DNA of 64,000 nt. Origin: Streptomyces sp. HM190 (GTDB taxonomy: Bacteria > Actinomycetota > Actinomycetes > Streptomycetales > Streptomycetaceae). The stretch lies in contig NZ_CP047318.1 in NCBI RefSeq assembly GCF_009857135.1, positions 3,844,001 through 3,908,000 of the forward strand. Reading direction: 5' to 3'. Shown here piece by piece: positions 25,593 through 34,042 of the stretch. Below the pieces are notes generated by a model. It ran no database searches, had not been told where the DNA came from, and worked only from the letters and a program-made list of their open reading frames with translations. The number at the start of each line of letters is the position of its first letter. The first letter of the stretch is position 1. Both the position numbers and the translations under genes were made by a program.

Positions 25593-25991
25593 TCAGGCCG
25601 AGAGGGCGTCGGCCTCGCCCTCGGGCTCCGGGGCCACCGCCGACATGACGTCCGGGTGGACGTCGAAGAGACGGCGCACACCGAGGGCGGCCATGACGCG
25701 GTTGACGTGCGCGCCCTCCGTCGGGCCGCCCGCCCTGCCGTCGGGCGGCAGGATCAGCCGCAGCCGTCCCCGGCAGGACCGCATGAGGCGGCGGGTGGCG
25801 ATGAGGACGCCCACCCCGCTGGAGTCGCAGAAGACGACACCCGAGAGGTCGAGGACGAGACTGCGGCGACCGTCGGCCACCGCCTCGTGCACCCGTTGAC
25901 GGAGCACGGGCGAAGTCACCAGATCCATCTCTCCCGACACCCGCAGCACGGCCCACTCACCCTGCTCGCCGTCGGTCACCTTGAACTCCAC
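25593..25991 (-). CDS. STAS-domain anti-sigma factor antagonist
   Basis: A 132-residue protein from a GTG seven bases after GGGAGG. The STAS core is WAVLRVSGEMDLVTSPVLRQRV, then LVLDLSGVVFCDSSGVGVLI, in which Asp56-Ser57-Ser58 marks the phosphorylatable serine site of SpoIIAA/RsbV proteins. The C-terminal extension is acidic and Pro-rich. It would bind an RsbW-type kinase such as the one at 18619 or one elsewhere. The 238-bp gap to the EF-hand gene contains nothing recognisable. Confidence 0.88.
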   Translation of the reverse strand: MEFKVTDGEQGEWAVLRVSGEMDLVTSPVLRQRVHEAVADGRRSLVLDLSGVVFCDSSGVGVLIATRRLMRSCRGRLRLILPPDGRAGGPTEGAHVNRVMAALGVRRLFDVHPDVMSAVAPEPEGEADALSA

Positions 25992-26499
25992 CGCGATGCC
26001 TCCCAGTCGCCGAACCGGAAGCCAACACACCGCTTCCTGCTGCGCGGCTGCCCCGCCCTCGTTCCATGAAACACCGGTACTCCGTCGACGGCGCGTGGCA
26101 ACCGAGCCATTTCAGGGGCCTTTTCGGTGAGATTTACATCGAGTACGGTCACTAGTGATCGAAAACCGATCAACAAGTGATTGAGGTCGATGCAAGTACG
26201 GTCCGGAGCAGCCGTTTTCGCGCCAGGGAAACGGCGCGCGGGACCCCGGCGGACCGGCGGACGCCCATGTGGGCGGCCTGAACAGCGCAGCGGAGGAGGC
26301 CCTACCACCTTCGGCGTCGCGAGGGGCGCACATTGCCATAAAGGGACGTGCGTGGTCAGCGGTGCCGACTACATTCGAGAACCCGGTGCACAGAGGCTGG
26401 ACACAGGTGGGACTCAGCGCGGGACGACGGCTCGGCCACGGGCCGGCCCGAACGGCCCGCGACAGGAACGGCGCAGGCCAGAGCAAGTGAGGGGGCCGT
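25992..26499. other. Divergent intergenic region between STAS and sigma-factor genes
   Basis: About 500 bp. The part 26080-26200 is distinctly AT-richer than the rest and holds the palindrome at 26156-26172. The part 26210-26490 is GC-rich with no conserved ORF. Promoters for both the STAS gene and the sigma-factor gene must lie here or nearby. Confidence 0.5.
26156..26172. promoter_or_regulatory. Palindromic candidate operator TGATCG-N5-CGATCA
   Basis: TGATCGAAAACCGATCA has perfect 6-bp inverted arms around AAAAC. It lies in the AT-richer part of the region between the STAS gene (start 25991) and the ECF sigma gene (start 26500). It differs from the CTGAC-N5-GTCAG sites. I do not recognise the regulator. 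Confidence 0.55.
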
Positions 26500-27081
26500 A
26501 TGGCGACGCAGGACGCACCGCCCCGGTGGGACCTCAGGATGCGGCAGCGGCTGACGCGCGGCGAAGCGGCCGCGCTCGGTGAGCTGTACGACCGGTTCGC
26601 GTCGCTCGTGCACGGCCTCGCCCACCGCGTCCTGGGCGACGAGCGGGCCGCCGACGGCATCACCCGCGAGGTGTTCGTCCGGATCTGGGAGGACCCCGAG
26701 GCGTACGACCCCAAGCAGGGCCCCCTGCGTTCCTGGGTCGCCGCGCTCACCCACCGGCTGGCCGTGCAGCGGCTGCGGGCCACCGAGACCGCCGCGCTCG
26801 CGCGGGGCGGCGAGGGCAGCACGGAGGAACTGGAGCGCAAGGTCCACCAGGCGTCGGTCGCCGCCCGCGCGGACTACATAGTGCAGGCCATGCCCTCGCC
26901 GCTGCGGGCCGCACTCGAACTGGCGTACTTCCAGCGCCGTGACTACCGGCGGACCGCGGCCGAGCTGGGCGTCACCGAGGACGAGGCGCGCCGCCGCCTC
27001 CGCCTGGGCCTCCAGCTCCTCGCCACCGCCCACGACACCCGCCCCTCCGGCACCCCGCCCGAACCCGGAGGCACGGCGTGA
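26500..27081 (+). CDS. ECF-type RNA polymerase sigma factor
   Basis: A 193-residue sigma-70 family protein. Region 2 runs from ALGELYDRFASLVHGLAHRVLG through TREVFVRIWEDPEAYDPKQG to LRSWVAALTHRLAVQRLR, and region 4 is LRAALELAYFQRRDYRRTAAELGVTEDEARRRLRLGL with the helix-turn-helix. There is no region 3 domain. Its stop overlaps the start of the zinc anti-sigma gene by 4 bp (GTGA), so the two are translationally coupled and it is presumably held inactive by that protein. Confidence 0.9.
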   Translation: MATQDAPPRWDLRMRQRLTRGEAAALGELYDRFASLVHGLAHRVLGDERAADGITREVFVRIWEDPEAYDPKQGPLRSWVAALTHRLAVQRLRATETAALARGGEGSTEELERKVHQASVAARADYIVQAMPSPLRAALELAYFQRRDYRRTAAELGVTEDEARRRLRLGLQLLATAHDTRPSGTPPEPGGTA

Positions 27082-28940
27082 ACGACACGAACGCCTCCGG
27101 CGCGCACGGGGACGAGCCGGAGGACACGGAGACGACGGTGCCGGGACAGGCGGAACAGGGGGCGAGCGGAGAGGGCCGGGACGGCGGGCAGGCCCGCCTG
27201 ACCGACGGCGAGACCCGCGAGACCGACCGCGAGACCTGGGCGGGACCGGAGCGGCCGGAGGGCGCCAGGGACGCGCCGTCGGACCCGGACCCGGCGAACG
27301 CCGGGGGCGTCACGGCCGACGGCACGCGAGGCGACACCGACGGGCCCGAGAGTGGTGTAACCGGGCCCGAGAGTGGTGTAACCGGGGCCGAGAGCCGTGG
27401 TGTCGGTCCGCTGGACGGTGTCGCCGACGGCTCGGGCGCGGCCGGTGGGGGCCGTGGGTCGGGGAGCGGGGCGGGGGACGCGCCCTCGGGGCCGCCCCGG
27501 ATACCGCTTCCGCGCTCCTCGGTCGAGGACACGGGCCTGCCCCTGCCCGACCCCGCCCCGCGGCGGACGTCCCCGCCGGTGTTCCCCCAGGAGCACCCCG
27601 CGCCACCGTACGACGACCGGGACGAGTCCGCCGGATCGCCCCCGGCCGCGCCCGGCACCCCGTTGGCCCCGCCGGCCGCGCCCGGCACCCCGCCGGCCTC
27701 CCCGGACGCGCCCGGCACCCCGCCGGCCTCCCCGGACGCGCCCGGCACCCCGCCGGTCCCCGCGCCCGCCCCCTCCCCCCTCGTCCTGGAGCACCGGGTG
27801 TTGAAGGCGTTGCTCGGGGCGTGGGCGCTGGCCGTGTGCTCGGCGGACGAGGCGGCGGCCGTGGAGGAGCACCTCGGGGTGTGCGGCGGGTGCGCGGACG
27901 AGGCGCGGCGGCTGCGGGAGGCCGTGGGCCTGCTGCACCCGCCGGAGAGCCTCGACCTCGACCCGTCGCTGCGCACCCGGGTCCTGCGGAGTTGTCTGGA
28001 CCGCCGGGCGCCCCGCATCCCCGTACCGGCGTGGGCGGCGCCGTACGACGCGGAGGCGGCCCGGCTGGACGCGCTGCTGCAGGACATCGACGACGCCGAC
28101 TGGCAGGCGCCCGTGCGGCTGCGGTGGTTCGAGGGCGAGGGCCCGGTGACCCGGCGGACGACCGTCGCCGGGGTCATCGCGCACCTGCTGACCGTCGACG
28201 GTCTCGTGGCGACCGCGCTGGGGCTGGAGGACCCGCTGAAGCACCTGGCCGCGGCCCCGGACAGCCCTGCGCCCGACGCGCGCACCGAGGCGTACTGGAG
28301 GGCCGCGCACCTTCCGCCCGGCCGCGCGATCCGCGGGCCCTGGCGGGAGCAGAGCCATGACATCGTCCGTACGACGGCGTTCCGGGGCGGCGGCCCCGAG
28401 GACGCCGGAAGCCACGAGGACGGCGCGGGCTCCGGGCGGCTCGTCGTCTCGTACGGCGGCTTCGAGCTGCCGCTGCGCGACGCGATGCTCGACCGGGCGT
28501 TCGAGTGCTGGATCCACGCGGAGGACATCGCGGAGGCGGTGGACTACCCGTACACGGCGCCCTCGGGACGCCATCTGCACGGGATGATCGACCTCGCGGC
28601 CCGGATGCTGCCCCAGGTGCTGGCCGAGCGGCGGCGTGCGGGCCTCGGGTCACGGTCGCCCGCCGCGGGCCGCCCGCTCGTGCCGGCCGGCGCGCCCGGA
28701 CGCACTCTCCGTCTGGAGATCGAGGGCTCCGGCGGCGGTGAGTGGCTGATCCCCCTGGACTCCCCCGGCGCGGTCGGCTCCGCCGAGCACGAGGTCGCGC
28801 ACGTCGCCCTGGACGGCGTCGAGTTCTGCCGGCTCGCCGCGGGCCACGTGCCGCCCGAGGAGGCCGCGGCCGGGCAGGTGGGCGACCGGGACGCCATCCG
28901 GGACGTGCTCTTCGCGGCGGCGTCCCTGAGCCGTATGTGA
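27078..28940 (+). CDS. Zinc anti-sigma factor fused to maleylpyruvate-isomerase-like domain
   Basis: A 620-residue protein in three parts. Residues 1-240 are disordered, acidic then Pro-rich, with direct repeats (PESGVTG twice; APGTPPASPD units). Residues about 240-310 hold a ZAS-type anti-sigma domain with the zinc motif His265-x3-Cys269-x2-Cys272 (EEHLGVCGGCADE). From about 325 to the end is an MDMPI/DinB-like domain (RLDALLQDIDDADWQAPV, GVIAHLLTVDGLVATALG, CWIHAEDIAEAVDYP), a fold that in maleylpyruvate isomerase uses mycothiol and a metal. No membrane helix is seen, so it is probably cytoplasmic and might sense thiol state or metal. Confidence 0.85.
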   Translation: MNDTNASGAHGDEPEDTETTVPGQAEQGASGEGRDGGQARLTDGETRETDRETWAGPERPEGARDAPSDPDPANAGGVTADGTRGDTDGPESGVTGPESGVTGAESRGVGPLDGVADGSGAAGGGRGSGSGAGDAPSGPPRIPLPRSSVEDTGLPLPDPAPRRTSPPVFPQEHPAPPYDDRDESAGSPPAAPGTPLAPPAAPGTPPASPDAPGTPPASPDAPGTPPVPAPAPSPLVLEHRVLKALLGAWALAVCSADEAAAVEEHLGVCGGCADEARRLREAVGLLHPPESLDLDPSLRTRVLRSCLDRRAPRIPVPAWAAPYDAEAARLDALLQDIDDADWQAPVRLRWFEGEGPVTRRTTVAGVIAHLLTVDGLVATALGLEDPLKHLAAAPDSPAPDARTEAYWRAAHLPPGRAIRGPWREQSHDIVRTTAFRGGGPEDAGSHEDGAGSGRLVVSYGGFELPLRDAMLDRAFECWIHAEDIAEAVDYPYTAPSGRHLHGMIDLAARMLPQVLAERRRAGLGSRSPAAGRPLVPAGAPGRTLRLEIEGSGGGEWLIPLDSPGAVGSAEHEVAHVALDGVEFCRLAAGHVPPEEAAAGQVGDRDAIRDVLFAAASLSRM

Positions 28941-29057
28941 CCGGACGGGCCGTTCAGGAGCGGGGAGCAGGGCGCGGGGCGGGAAGAAGGGCGCGGGGAG
29001 CGGCGCGAACGCATCACGCGTGCCGCCCGGCCGCCCGCGCCCCCAGCGCCCGTGCGG

Positions 29058-29939
29058 CTACGCGAACACGACCGTCCGGCGGCCGTTCATCAGGATGCGG
29101 CGTTCGGCGTGCCACTTGACCGCGCGGGCCAGGGCCTGGCACTCCACGTCCCGGCCGATCGCGACGAGTTCCTCGGGGGTCACCCCGTGGCCGACCCGCT
29201 CGACCTCCTGCTCGATGATCGGCCCTTCGTCGAGGTCGGCGGTGACGTAGTGCGCCGTCGCCCCGATCAGCTTCACGCCCCGCGCGTGCGCCTGGTGGTA
29301 CGGCTTGGCGCCCTTGAAGCTCGGCAGGAACGAGTGGTGGATGTTGATGATCCGCCCGCTGAGCTGCTTGCAGAGGTCGTCCGACAGCACCTGCATGTAC
29401 CGGGCGAGCACCACCAGCTCGACCTTCTCCTGCCGGACGATCTCCAGCAGCCGCGCCTCGGCCTCGGCCTTGGTGTCCCTGGTGACCGGGATGTGGTGGA
29501 AGGGGATGTCGTAGGAGGCCACCAGCTCGGCGAAGTCGGTGTGGTTGGACACGACCGCCGCGATGTCGACCGGCAGTGCCCCGATCCGCGCCCGGAACAG
29601 CAGGTCGTTCAGGCAGTGCCCGAACTTGCTGACCATGAGGACGACGCGCATCCTCTCCTCGGCGCGGCTGATCTGCCAGTCCATGTGGAAGGAGTCGCCG
29701 ATCGCCGCGAAGCTCGCCCGGAGCTTGTCCAGGCTCACCGGAGCCTCCGCCGAGAAGTGGACGCGCATGAAGAACAGACCCGTGTCGTGGTCGCCGAACT
29801 GCTGGCTGTCCTCGATGTTGCAGCCGGTCATGAAGAGGTAGCTCGACACGGCGTGCACGATGCCCTGCTTGTCGGGGCAGGAGAGGGTGAGGACGTACTG
29901 GTCGGCGGGCGCCGCGGTGCGAGTGGGCTGCGCGTTCAT
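29058..29939 (-). CDS. purU: Formyltetrahydrofolate deformylase
   Basis: A 293-residue protein. An N-terminal ACT domain (YVLTLSCPDKQGIVHAVSSYLF) is followed by a formyltransferase-fold domain with the catalytic series Asn-His-Asp seen as IINIHHSFLPSF and TADLDEGPIIEQ. PurU hydrolyses 10-formyl-THF to THF and formate, balancing one-carbon pools. The size matches the family (about 280-295). The ATG at 29939 starts directly before the ACT domain. Divergent neighbours show no obvious link. Confidence 0.95.
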   Translation of the reverse strand: MNAQPTRTAAPADQYVLTLSCPDKQGIVHAVSSYLFMTGCNIEDSQQFGDHDTGLFFMRVHFSAEAPVSLDKLRASFAAIGDSFHMDWQISRAEERMRVVLMVSKFGHCLNDLLFRARIGALPVDIAAVVSNHTDFAELVASYDIPFHHIPVTRDTKAEAEARLLEIVRQEKVELVVLARYMQVLSDDLCKQLSGRIINIHHSFLPSFKGAKPYHQAHARGVKLIGATAHYVTADLDEGPIIEQEVERVGHGVTPEELVAIGRDVECQALARAVKWHAERRILMNGRRTVVFA

Positions 29940-30057
29940 GCCCGACAGGGTCGCACACGGCGTCCCCGGGGCGGCAATCGTCCCGCGGACCGGACCGAGC
30001 GGAACGGCCCCGTCCGGACCGGCGCCCCGCACCGGCCCCCTGCCGCCCTACGCCGCC

Positions 30058-30558
30058 CTACGCCGCCCTCGTCATGATCCGCAGGACCTCCAGCGTGCGC
30101 GGCGGTGTGTCCGGGTCCTCGCCGTCGCTCACCGACAGGCGCACATGGGCCTCGCGGGCCGCGCGGACCGCATCGGACCAGGCGGGGTGGTCGAGGTAGG
30201 CGGAGACCGGGGCGTCCGGCCCCACCTGGTGCATGATCCGCAGCACGCGCAGCACGGCCGTGTCGACGAGCGCCGCCTCCTGGGCGTCGCGGAAGATCGC
30301 GCCCACGTACTTCTCCGCGGACCAGTTGTCCAGCCAGGTGTCCTCGACCAGGCGGTACACGGCGTCGGTGACGTCACCGTAGCCGTCGACCCCGGCCAGC
30401 CAGACGTCCCGCTGGAACACCGGATCGGAGAGCATGTGCAGCGCGGAGCGCACATTGCTGCGCCAGCGCCACCAAGGCACGTCGTTCAGGGGCATGCCGC
30501 CCATGGTGGATGAGCGACGCCCACGACGGGAAGAGGTCTCCGAACCTTGGACGGTCAT
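30058..30558 (-). CDS. Conserved hypothetical protein
   Basis: A 166-residue, apparently soluble, helical protein rich in Trp (VPWWRWRSNVRSALHML, VWLAGVDGYGDVTDAVYRLVEDTWLDNW). No catalytic motif or membrane segment is visible. The start at 30558 follows AGAGGA by about ten bases; ATGs at 30618 and closer to MPLNDVPWW are alternatives. The first 20 residues are Ser/Arg-rich. It lies between purU and a divergent substrate-binding lipoprotein gene. I do not recognise the family. Confidence 0.65.
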   Translation of the reverse strand: MTVQGSETSSRRGRRSSTMGGMPLNDVPWWRWRSNVRSALHMLSDPVFQRDVWLAGVDGYGDVTDAVYRLVEDTWLDNWSAEKYVGAIFRDAQEAALVDTAVLRVLRIMHQVGPDAPVSAYLDHPAWSDAVRAAREAHVRLSVSDGEDPDTPPRTLEVLRIMTRAA

Positions 30559-30686
30559 CGTTCCCGCGTTCCTCTCTGCGATCCCTGGAAAATACGATCG
30601 TAGCTTCCCGTAATTCACCTCCCGGTCACCTTCCGTTGCCCGGTCGTCACGCCCGGGTTGGCCGTGTGACGGAATCGTGCGGAGTC

Positions 30687-32012
30687 ATGACCGGCAGGCG
30701 ACGCACCTCAGAAGACCGTCCCAGGCCCACCCGTCCCGGCGGTTTCCGTCGCGGCGGGACGAAACGGACCGGTATCGCGAGAGGCGTCGCACTGGCGCTG
30801 TGCGCGTCGCTCGCCGCCGGGTGCGGGGTCGTCTCCGGCGTCACGGGGGGCTCCGGGGACGACCCCATCACCGTCATGACCTGGGCGCCGGAGAAGACCG
30901 CCGCCACCAACAAGCCCGGCATGCCCGCCATGGCCAAGGCGTACGCCCGCTGGATCAACGCGGGCGGCGGGCTCAACGGCCGTGAGCTGCGCGTCCTCAC
31001 CTGCAACGACCACAACGACACCGTGGGCGCCGCGCGGTGCGCCCGCCGCGCCGCGAAGGAGGACGCCGTCGCCGTCGTCGGCTCCTACAGCCAGCACGGC
31101 CGCTCCTTCCTCGCCCCGCTGGAGTCCGCCGGCATCCCCTACATCGGCGGCTACGGCGTGACCGACGACGAGTTCTCCAGCGCCCTGTCCTACCCGGTCA
31201 ACGGCGGCCAGGCCGCGCTCATGGCCGGCCTCGGTGAGCAACTGGCGCGCGCCTGCGGCCCCGTGGCCCTGGTGCGCCCCGACTCCATCGCGGGGGACCA
31301 GCTTCCGCTGCTGCTGAACTCGGGGCTGCGCTCCGGGGGCCACCGGGGGGCCGAGGACCAGCTGGCCGCCGAGGACGCGACGGAGTACGCGGACCACGCC
31401 CGGCAGGCGCTGCGGCGGGCCTCCGGCGACCCGGGCAGGCGGGGGTGCGTGGTGCCCGCGCTCGGCGACCGCACCTCCACGTTCATGGACTCGTTCCGCC
31501 GGGACCGCAAGGACTACCCCGACGTGCGCACCGCCTCCGTGCTCGGCAGTGTCGACCAGTCCCTCGTCGACTCGACCGGCGGCAGGTCGGGGCCGTACGA
31601 GGGGACGTACGTCACCGGCTGGTACCCGGTGGAGACCGACAAGCGCTGGGACCGGATGAAGAAGGTGATCCGCGACCACGCCTTCGACGACAACCGGATC
31701 GACCCGGCGGACCCGGGTGTGCAGACGACCTGGATCGCGTACACCGTGCTGACGTCCGTCATCGAGCGGATCGGCGACGGCGAGGTCACCGCCCAGGCGA
31801 TCCGCCACACCCTGGACAACGGCATGCGGGTCACCACGGGCGGGCTGACGCCGCCGCTGACCTGGCGCTTCGAGGACCTGATCGCCGCCGCGGGCTTCCC
31901 CCGCCTGATCAACCCGGAGGTCACCTTCCAGGTGGTCCGCAGGGGCCGCCTGGTCGCCGCCCGCGAGGGCTTCGTGAACGTCGAGAAGACCCTCGTCGAC
32001 GCGGAGCTGTGA
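30687..32012 (+). CDS. Periplasmic-binding-protein type 1 lipoprotein (branched-chain amino-acid ABC type)
   Basis: A 441-residue protein with a positively charged N-terminus, a hydrophobic core and the lipobox LAAGC, so Cys46 would be lipidated. The rest is a Leu/Ile/Val-binding-protein-like fold: AYARWINAGGGLNGRELRVLTCNDHND, AVVGSYSQHGRSFLAPLESAGIPYIGGY and YEGTYVTGWYPVE. It would bind a small ligand outside the membrane. No permease or ATPase genes are adjacent, so it may be an orphan receptor. The ATG at 30687 follows GGAG by five bases; a GTG at 30666 is also in frame. Confidence 0.82.
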   Translation: MTGRRRTSEDRPRPTRPGGFRRGGTKRTGIARGVALALCASLAAGCGVVSGVTGGSGDDPITVMTWAPEKTAATNKPGMPAMAKAYARWINAGGGLNGRELRVLTCNDHNDTVGAARCARRAAKEDAVAVVGSYSQHGRSFLAPLESAGIPYIGGYGVTDDEFSSALSYPVNGGQAALMAGLGEQLARACGPVALVRPDSIAGDQLPLLLNSGLRSGGHRGAEDQLAAEDATEYADHARQALRRASGDPGRRGCVVPALGDRTSTFMDSFRRDRKDYPDVRTASVLGSVDQSLVDSTGGRSGPYEGTYVTGWYPVETDKRWDRMKKVIRDHAFDDNRIDPADPGVQTTWIAYTVLTSVIERIGDGEVTAQAIRHTLDNGMRVTTGGLTPPLTWRFEDLIAAAGFPRLINPEVTFQVVRRGRLVAAREGFVNVEKTLVDAEL

Positions 32013-32070
32013 CGCGCCGGGGCCTGCCCCCGACGGACGCGGCGCGACCGCGGGGATCCTCAGAAGGCCC

Positions 32071-33864
32071 CTACAGCTGGCCCGCCTGCCGCTGGGTCAG
32101 GCCGTACTTTCCGGCGATGCCGTTCCACAGCTGCGCGGCCTTGGCCTTCTCGGCGCTCGCCGTGCTGCTGGCCTGGTTGCCCGCCTGGGTCTCGCCGGTG
32201 GAGCGGGCCTGGCCCCGCTTGCAGAGCTTCTTCTTGCCGGCGACCTGGTCGGCCCACGCGGCGTAGTGGTTGTCGGCGGACGCGGAGGCCTGCCAGGCCT
32301 TGGTGAGCGCGGTGGTCAGGGCGGCGTTGTCGGGCAGCTTGTCGACGGACAGCTCGCCGAGCTTGGAGACGAGGTCGTTGCGCTGCTTGGCCGCGTCGCG
32401 CAGATCGGTGGCGGCCTGCCCCAGGTTGGTGCAGGACCGGATGTTCCCGACCGCCTTGATCACGCTGTTGCGGCTGTCGCCGCTGTCCGCGAGCAGCTTG
32501 TCCAGCGCGACCGCCTGCTCCTTCGCCGGGTCGGCCGCCTCGGCCGACGACTCCTCGGCCGACGGCTCGGACGCCGTCACGGCCTTGTCGTCGCCCTGCC
32601 CCTGGTCGTCCTTGCCGCCGCCCCCCATCAGGGCGCCCGCCCCGATGCCGAGGACGGCGATCCCGATGCCGACGGCGGCGATCAGCGGCACCTTGGAGCG
32701 CGTACGGCCGCCCCCCGGGGCGCCGCCGGCGTCGCGTCGCGCGGAGGCCCGCCCCCCGTGACCGCCGTGGCCGCCTTGACCTGCGTCGCCCGCCTGGCCG
32801 ACCCGGCCCTGCGACGACCCCACGGTGCGCGGCTGCTCGACCCTGGGCATCTGCTGTGTCGTCCCGGACGCGCCCGAGCCCCCGGGCTCACTGCGGAAGA
32901 GGCTGTCGAAGACGTCCGGCTCCTGCGGCGGCGCGCCGTACCCCTGCGCCTGGGGCCGGGACTGCCCCGGAGCCTGCGGCTGCGCGGCCACCGGCGGGAT
33001 GAACTGGGTGGGCTCGGCGTCCGGGTTCGCCCCGGCTGCCCCGTGGCCGGCAGCCGCGGTGGGAGGCAGGTACGCCGTCGCGTCCGCCGACGCCTCCGGC
33101 GGCAGCGCGCCCGGCCCCACGGGCGGCAGGAACTGGGTGGCGGCCTCCGGGGCCGCGGGCACCGGCGGTATGTACTGCGTCGCCGCCTCGTCCCCCGGCA
33201 GGGGACCGGCCGACGGCACCGGCGGAAGGTACTGGGTGGCCCCCTCGTCCACCGGCGGCACGGGCGCCCCGCCCGACGCGCGCGACACCTCTCCCGCGAC
33301 CGGCGGCAGAGGCATCCCGGAACTGCCCCCCGCGTACCCGTCGCCCCCGTACGGGCCCTGCGCCGCCCCGGGCGCCCCTGGCGCCCCGTACGCGCCCTGA
33401 GACGCGCCGTGGGGGCCGTACGCGGCCTGTGGCGCCCCCTCGGCCCCGTATCCGGACGGGGACGCCCCTTGCGTTCCGTACCCGGAGCGGGACGCGTCGC
33501 TGCCGTACCCGGCCTGCGACGGCCCGCCGGTTCCGTACCCGGCCTGCGGCCCCTCGGACCCGTACGCGCCCCGGGCCCCCTCGGACCCGTACCCGCCCGG
33601 TGCCGGCCCCTCGGGGGGCAGTGGCAGTCCGCCGGGCCGGGCGCCCTGGTCGCCCCACTCGGGGGCGCCGCCCCAGGAGCCGGCGGCCGGCTGGTCCCGC
33701 GCGTCGTGACCGCCCTGGCGCCACGTCGGGGCCGACGCGGCGGGGGGCAGGGGAGCCGGGGGCAACTCGCTCGGGTGCAGCGGCGCCCCACCGTCGGAGG
33801 GCAGCACGATGCCTTCGCGCGCGGGCCGCGCCGAGGGCTCCTCGCCCTGTCCACTCTGCGTCAC
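32071..33864 (-). CDS. Proline-rich single-pass membrane protein with TQ[YF]xPPV repeats
   Basis: A 597-residue protein. The first 380 residues are disordered: Tyr-Gly-Ser-Glu-Gly-Ala repeats (about 85-165), then a series of ATQYLPPV, ATQYIPPV, ATQFLPPV, TAYLPPT and PTQFIPPV motifs (about 205-300). A single membrane helix follows (KVPLIAAVGIGIAVLGIGAG, about 390-412), then an acidic linker and a C-terminal 150-residue helical domain containing two Cys (SCTNLG; KKLCKRG) that could form an extracytoplasmic disulphide. Such proteins are conserved in Streptomyces but uncharacterised. The repeated Thr-Gln motifs could be kinase or FHA targets; this is inference. Confidence 0.75.
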   Translation of the reverse strand: MTQSGQGEEPSARPAREGIVLPSDGGAPLHPSELPPAPLPPAASAPTWRQGGHDARDQPAAGSWGGAPEWGDQGARPGGLPLPPEGPAPGGYGSEGARGAYGSEGPQAGYGTGGPSQAGYGSDASRSGYGTQGASPSGYGAEGAPQAAYGPHGASQGAYGAPGAPGAAQGPYGGDGYAGGSSGMPLPPVAGEVSRASGGAPVPPVDEGATQYLPPVPSAGPLPGDEAATQYIPPVPAAPEAATQFLPPVGPGALPPEASADATAYLPPTAAAGHGAAGANPDAEPTQFIPPVAAQPQAPGQSRPQAQGYGAPPQEPDVFDSLFRSEPGGSGASGTTQQMPRVEQPRTVGSSQGRVGQAGDAGQGGHGGHGGRASARRDAGGAPGGGRTRSKVPLIAAVGIGIAVLGIGAGALMGGGGKDDQGQGDDKAVTASEPSAEESSAEAADPAKEQAVALDKLLADSGDSRNSVIKAVGNIRSCTNLGQAATDLRDAAKQRNDLVSKLGELSVDKLPDNAALTTALTKAWQASASADNHYAAWADQVAGKKKLCKRGQARSTGETQAGNQASSTASAEKAKAAQLWNGIAGKYGLTQRQAGQL

Positions 33865-34042
33865 CGGGACTCCTACGAACGGGGGACTTGCGGAATCGTC
33901 GCCTCACGCTACCGGTTCCCGGCGACCGCCTCAGCACCACCCGCACCCCACAGGGCGCCCCGGCCCCCGCGCGCCCCCGGCCCCGCCGAACCCCGGCCGC
34001 GCCGCCCGACCGGCGGCGCGACCGGGGCCCCTCCGGCGGGAG

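Noticed and set aside
26181..26582. 133-codon ORF upstream of and overlapping the sigma factor
   Set aside because: It overlaps the sigma gene in another frame and has no motifs or ribosome site.
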